NCBI GenBank assembly: GCA_014729675.1
Contig: WJJM01000034.1
Location: 1-44,599, forward strand
Direction: 5' to 3'
Source: Candidatus Woesearchaeota archaeon
GTDB taxonomy: Archaea; Nanobdellota; Nanobdellia; Woesearchaeales; WJKL01
DNA length: 44,599 bases
Made by a program: the position numbers and the translations under genes
Part shown: positions 41,362 through 44,599 of the stretch, piece by piece
Layout of the letters: the number at the start of each line of letters is the position of its first letter
Numbering within the stretch: the first letter of the stretch is position 1
The notes under the pieces: model-generated
Told to the model about the DNA's origin: nothing
What the model saw: the letters and a program-made list of their open reading frames with translations, nothing else
Databases searched by the model: none

Positions 41362-42848
41362 TTTTTGATATCTATTGATATCTCTATAATCCTGCTTGCA
41401 ATCTTGGGACTTCTCAAATATATATTTTTGATCCCTTCCAGTTCATCAAATACTCCGGATATATCCTGCTCTTCTGTCTTTTGGATATTCTTTGAAAGAA
41501 TAAGTTCAGGCTCTAAACTCTTGTTATATATTTTTAATCTGCTTAATGAGCCGTTTAGATTTTGTCCATCTAGATTTTCCCTCCGGCCTATTGCAAAGAT
41601 CCTGTCATCTGAATCCATAACTGTTCCAGGGCAATTTACTATATCTTTTAACTGGTTATTTAGGTAAATTTTTGCCTGTGTTCCATCATACACTCCCCTC
41701 AGTTCATACCATTCCCCTGTCCGGATATTCTCATTTTTTATTATTGCAGGAGGACAATAATCTCCTCCTTCTTTCTGGATAAAAAATCTAAGCTCATCGC
41801 TGCTCCCGCGGGCATATAGTCCATACTGCCTGTTGTCGGAAAATATCTTTGTATTGCTCTCTTTTGGATCTGAAGCGAATCTTACAGCCGTGTCAAATGA
41901 AAGTTCTTTGGTTATATTGATATTTTTTACTTCGATATAGTCATCATGTCCATCAAAATTATAATAGCCGTCATTATTTTCAGATGCCCATTCAGGATAC
42001 TTTGCCTTGTCTTTCCCCCCCAATATGCCGTGGTTTGCATTGCCGCTTTTATCCATGACAAGCCCATCAACAGGAGGTTCGTCAAAAGGCATATCTATTA
42101 AAGGATGCATCTCATCATCAGAAAATACTCCAAGATAATATCTTGGCTGCATAAAATACTCTGCAGAATTGTCAAGAACCAGGCTCTTGATATAGTCTTT
42201 TTTATCCTTGTAGCTCTGGATAGACCTGTTATGCACATAAACATTAACTCCATCTACCCTGCCCATAAATCTGTAATCTTTGATATTATCCATATACGCT
42301 GTAATCCAGCTGCTATTTTTATCGAACTTGATCTCAACGATACCTTCTTCATTCTTTAATCTTAGGGTAATCTTTGTCTTATTATCGATAATCACGTCTG
42401 GATCTAAGCTGATCTTCCCCTCTCCTTCAAGAATCCTGAAAGTTTCATCCCCGACCCTCATAGTTTCGCTTCCTTCCCATTCTGTTATACATAATCCCTT
42501 AGAGCAGTCTTCATCATCAGGATTTCCGACATCCAGCACATATGTTTTTTCAAAACCAAAAGGAAGGATATTCATATAGAGAACATACACTACTATCATC
42601 AAAGGGATCAGATAAGAAAAGATTACTGCAGTTTTATAGAACCTTGATCTGCCTTTATATCTTCTAAATTTCCATATAACAAGCCTGAAGCAAAAGAACG
42701 CGAGCAGGACAAAAAAAACATATCTTGAAACAACAAATGCCTGATGCTCTAAAAAAAAGCTCAATATCCCTCCAACTAAAGATATAATAAACATGACAAG
42801 TCCTGCTTCAACTATCAATATCTTTATCTTCTTATTCATCTTTTTCAC
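41358..42848 (-). CDS. Membrane-anchored LamG-domain protein
   Basis: A 496-residue protein with three N-terminal helices (about 8-32, 35-57, 68-92), then an outside region. Residues 120-225 form a beta-rich domain, and about 235-460 a laminin-G/concanavalin-like domain: GLVMDKSGNANHGIL, YYNFDGHDDYIEVKNI, WYELRGVYDGTQAKIYLN, GSLSRLKIYNKSL. Such domains bind glycans or surface proteins. Many N-x-S/T sites fit N-glycosylation. It is coupled to the GT39-like gene downstream, which may modify it or its ligands. Confidence 0.78.
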   Translation of the reverse strand: MKKMNKKIKILIVEAGLVMFIISLVGGILSFFLEHQAFVVSRYVFFVLLAFFCFRLVIWKFRRYKGRSRFYKTAVIFSYLIPLMIVVYVLYMNILPFGFEKTYVLDVGNPDDEDCSKGLCITEWEGSETMRVGDETFRILEGEGKISLDPDVIIDNKTKITLRLKNEEGIVEIKFDKNSSWITAYMDNIKDYRFMGRVDGVNVYVHNRSIQSYKDKKDYIKSLVLDNSAEYFMQPRYYLGVFSDDEMHPLIDMPFDEPPVDGLVMDKSGNANHGILGGKDKAKYPEWASENNDGYYNFDGHDDYIEVKNINITKELSFDTAVRFASDPKESNTKIFSDNRQYGLYARGSSDELRFFIQKEGGDYCPPAIIKNENIRTGEWYELRGVYDGTQAKIYLNNQLKDIVNCPGTVMDSDDRIFAIGRRENLDGQNLNGSLSRLKIYNKSLEPELILSKNIQKTEEQDISGVFDELEGIKNIYLRSPKIASRIIEISIDIKK

Positions 42849-43134
42849 CCGCTAATATGTTTATAAATCTGTTCAATCTGCTTTTAGGTTTATCTTTTGG
42901 TTCTTTATCCTTCCTAGACCTTATTTTGCCGCCCTGCAATGCCCTTATCTTTATATCAACCCTTTTTTCAAGATCATTCAGCTCATCTGAAAAATGAATC
43001 TTCATCCTTTTCAATACTTCTGTAAAATCGTCTTTCATAGAATCAATCTTACTTTCCATCTCCTGCTTTATATTGTCCAATTCTTCTTTAGGCTCTACTT
43101 TAACCCTATCAAAAAGATGATCAAACTCCCCCAT
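42832..43134 (-). CDS. Small coiled-coil protein
   Basis: A 100-residue protein: MGEFDHLFDRVKVEPKEELD leads into a coiled coil (about 20-70, with regular Ile/Met/Leu heptads), then a basic tail (GGKIRSRKDKEPKDKPKSRL) and INILAGEKDE. No membrane helix or known domain. First gene of the minus-strand operon; the LamG gene starts inside it. It may link the cytoplasmic side of the complex. No function assigned. Confidence 0.6.
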   Translation of the reverse strand: MGEFDHLFDRVKVEPKEELDNIKQEMESKIDSMKDDFTEVLKRMKIHFSDELNDLEKRVDIKIRALQGGKIRSRKDKEPKDKPKSRLNRFINILAGEKDE

Positions 43135-43188
43135 TTTAAACTGGAAAAAATCATTTTATTTAATCAACTTTTTCTAACTAACGGATAT

Positions 43189-43205
43189 GGTTAATATGAT
43201 TAACC
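43189..43205. promoter_or_regulatory. Palindromic operator-like site
   Basis: GGTTAAT-ATG-ATTAACC is a perfect 7-bp inverted repeat with a 3-base centre, placed between the coiled-coil gene and the surface-protein gene transcribed away from it. Its symmetry and location fit a dimeric regulator, possibly one of the small helix-turn-helix or ribbon-helix-helix proteins. No protein can be matched to it. Confidence 0.4.
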
Positions 43206-43323
43206 TTTTCCAGGTAAAAATATTTTATCTATAAAAAAGTACAAAAAAAGATTTATGACTATCCTGCGGCTTTTTCTTAATTAGTATACAGTAATTGACT
43301 TAAATTTAGGCTGGTTGTAGTAA

Positions 43324-44599
43324 ATGAAAAGAGAAAGATTAACAAGTACAATATTGACTGTCATGGTTATAGGGCTTTTACTCTTTTCCGGGCCTACAAA
43401 TGCTGTTGTTGTTACGATTGATGGAGATTCTTCAAAAGAAGCAAGTACAACAACATCCCTGGCAGTTGCAAGCCTTAATGCTACTCTTGATATCCAGTCA
43501 GCAGAACTTATCAATCTTCAGAATTATACTATAAGGATAAGCAATTCCAGCATGGACAATTTTCTTAACTGCTCATTATATCTTAATGGGTCTGAAATAA
43601 ATGACTGCCCATATATCAACAACTCCCAGATAATAACCCAAAGCAACTATACCAGCGGAAACCTGACTGCAGAAGGATATACAACATCAGGCTCAAATGA
43701 AACTTATGATTCTGGGGTTGGATTTGGTTATGGAGATTATGCAGGCGCAACAGACGAAGTAGTGATAACTTTTGACTGGGAGTTCCAGAAGCAGGGAAAA
43801 CCTGCAGGCACATATTATGTGAATCTGGATGCAGTTACTGACGATTCTACAAAAACATTCACTTCTGAAACATCAAAGGAACTGACTATAGGCTCAACCA
43901 CGATTAACGAGACCATAACAAGCTCATCTTCTTCAGAAGAATTTTCTATGACTCTCGGAAGCGGGACAGTGGATGTGCCTGCGAATGTAGGGTATATCAG
44001 CGCATCAAACATCACATCAGATGTAAGCAATTACATAAAAGGCATCGTGGGTGTGACAGAGAATATCATAATCAGCGCATCTATCGGAGAAGGGATAGGG
44101 GGAGTGACAGCAGAAAATCTGTCAACAAGTCCCAATGATCATGTTTTAAACATCTATTTTAACATAACAGGGACAGTGGATACAGCCACAAACTATTCAG
44201 ATGTCTATATTGCATTTCCAAAGTCGATGATAGATGCGATCAGTTCCACTGCTAAAAATTACATGAAAGTTTATGTAAAACATTCTGATGGGACAGACAA
44301 CCACTATGATCTGGATTATCATGAAAACATGGATACAGATTCAGAATATATCTTTTCAGCAAGGGTAACCCATTTTTCAATATTTGGAGCTTATTATGAA
44401 GAGCCTACAGCAGTGCCTGCAAATGTAAAATCCACAAACATAGAAGATGTATCTGCAATAATCTCATGGACAACAACTGATAATGTAACTGGCTATATAA
44501 ACTACGGGACAGATAGTTCTGATCTAAGCACATCAAGGTATGATATAAGGGACAATGGGGGGGAAGGCACTGCAGATATCCTTGATTATACCCATTATA
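43324..44599 (+). CDS. Secreted surface protein, N-terminal part
   Basis: An open frame of over 425 codons that runs off the window. A signal peptide is plain: KRERLTSTILTVMVIGLLLF then SGPTNAVVV. The mature part is rich in Ser/Thr/Asn/Ala with many N-x-S/T sites and few Lys. Beta-sandwich-like stretches are followed by ARVTHFSIFGAYY, a linker often seen before the C-terminal modules of archaeal surface proteins. A fibronectin type III-like domain begins at PTAVPANVKSTNIEDVSAII. Likely an S-layer-type or adhesin-like cell-surface protein and a target for the neighbouring glycosyltransferases. A TATA-like CTTAAATTT about 25 bases upstream suggests a leaderless mRNA. Confidence 0.78.
   Translation, partial: MKRERLTSTILTVMVIGLLLFSGPTNAVVVTIDGDSSKEASTTTSLAVASLNATLDIQSAELINLQNYTIRISNSSMDNFLNCSLYLNGSEINDCPYINNSQIITQSNYTSGNLTAEGYTTSGSNETYDSGVGFGYGDYAGATDEVVITFDWEFQKQGKPAGTYYVNLDAVTDDSTKTFTSETSKELTIGSTTINETITSSSSSEEFSMTLGSGTVDVPANVGYISASNITSDVSNYIKGIVGVTENIIISASIGEGIGGVTAENLSTSPNDHVLNIYFNITGTVDTATNYSDVYIAFPKSMIDAISSTAKNYMKVYVKHSDGTDNHYDLDYHENMDTDSEYIFSARVTHFSIFGAYYEEPTAVPANVKSTNIEDVSAIISWTTTDNVTGYINYGTDSSDLSTSRYDIRDNGGEGTADILDYTHY

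Overview
The window looks like part of a chromosome of an uncultured, AT-rich archaeon, most likely a DPANN lineage of the Woesearchaeota/Pacearchaeota type (the lineage is inference). The archaeal signs are direct: a full transcription factor B gene, a DUF483 gene, promoters of the form purine-rich BRE plus TTTAAATA/TTTATAA about 25 bp before starts, many leaderless or 4-nt-overlapping starts, and an intron-bearing tRNA-Ser without an encoded CCA. Mixed in are bacterial-type systems: GrpE/DnaK/DnaJ, UppP and, most strikingly, two sigma-70-family proteins encoded in tandem 1.3 kb from the TFB gene.

Layout. 1-500: a GC-richer structured stretch (possible ncRNA) and a frameshifted gene remnant. 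498-2163: YqhQ/DUF1385 membrane protein, a small hypothetical and a winged-helix regulator. 2278-8279: bacterial-type chaperone operon (grpE, Cys-cluster protein, DUF3467-like, dnaK, Nudix, HAD, HD, dnaJ), divergent from the winged-helix gene across a promoter with an inverted repeat. 8281-12780 (minus): coiled-coil/OB-like protein, lipoprotein and the two sigma factors. 12865-15009: methyltransferase, DUF483 protein and TFB. 15010-16052: a long non-coding interval with strong promoters, structured repeats and tRNA-Ser(UGA) carrying two apparent introns.

16053-22944 is probably a compatible-solute island: a D-glycerate 3-kinase-like P-loop kinase, a HAD phosphatase, a clear glucosyl-3-phosphoglycerate synthase (GpgS), two paralogous GT4-like transferases and a second GT81/GT2-like transferase. 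This suggests glucosylglycerate or a mannosylated derivative. The island is split by a second non-coding interval (19060-19437) carrying the same repeat family and a near-identical 49-bp direct repeat, 3,642 bp from the first copy.

22962-29650: small and secreted proteins, uppP, two tandem ribbon-helix-helix microgenes, a KaiC-like/rhomboid/43-residue membrane protein operon, and an ABC-2 exporter with a coiled-coil ectodomain. 29791-39186 (plus): a ten-gene, tightly packed run starting with a winged-helix gene and encoding surface polysaccharide assembly (GT39-like, GT2, two GT4, CapK/PaaK-like, CapA-like, sulfotransferase, methyltransferase, flippase-like). 39220-43134 (minus): a large GT39-like enzyme, a LamG membrane protein and a coiled-coil protein. 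The window ends inside a secreted surface protein.

The strongest candidate for something unusual is the coexistence of a TFB with an RpoD-like sigma factor that keeps regions 1.1 to 4.2, and a second, divergent sigma factor in the same operon, itself apparently transcribed from an archaeal-type promoter. Second come the family of variable-stem/conserved-loop repeats in the two long intergenic regions and the double-intron tRNA-Ser.
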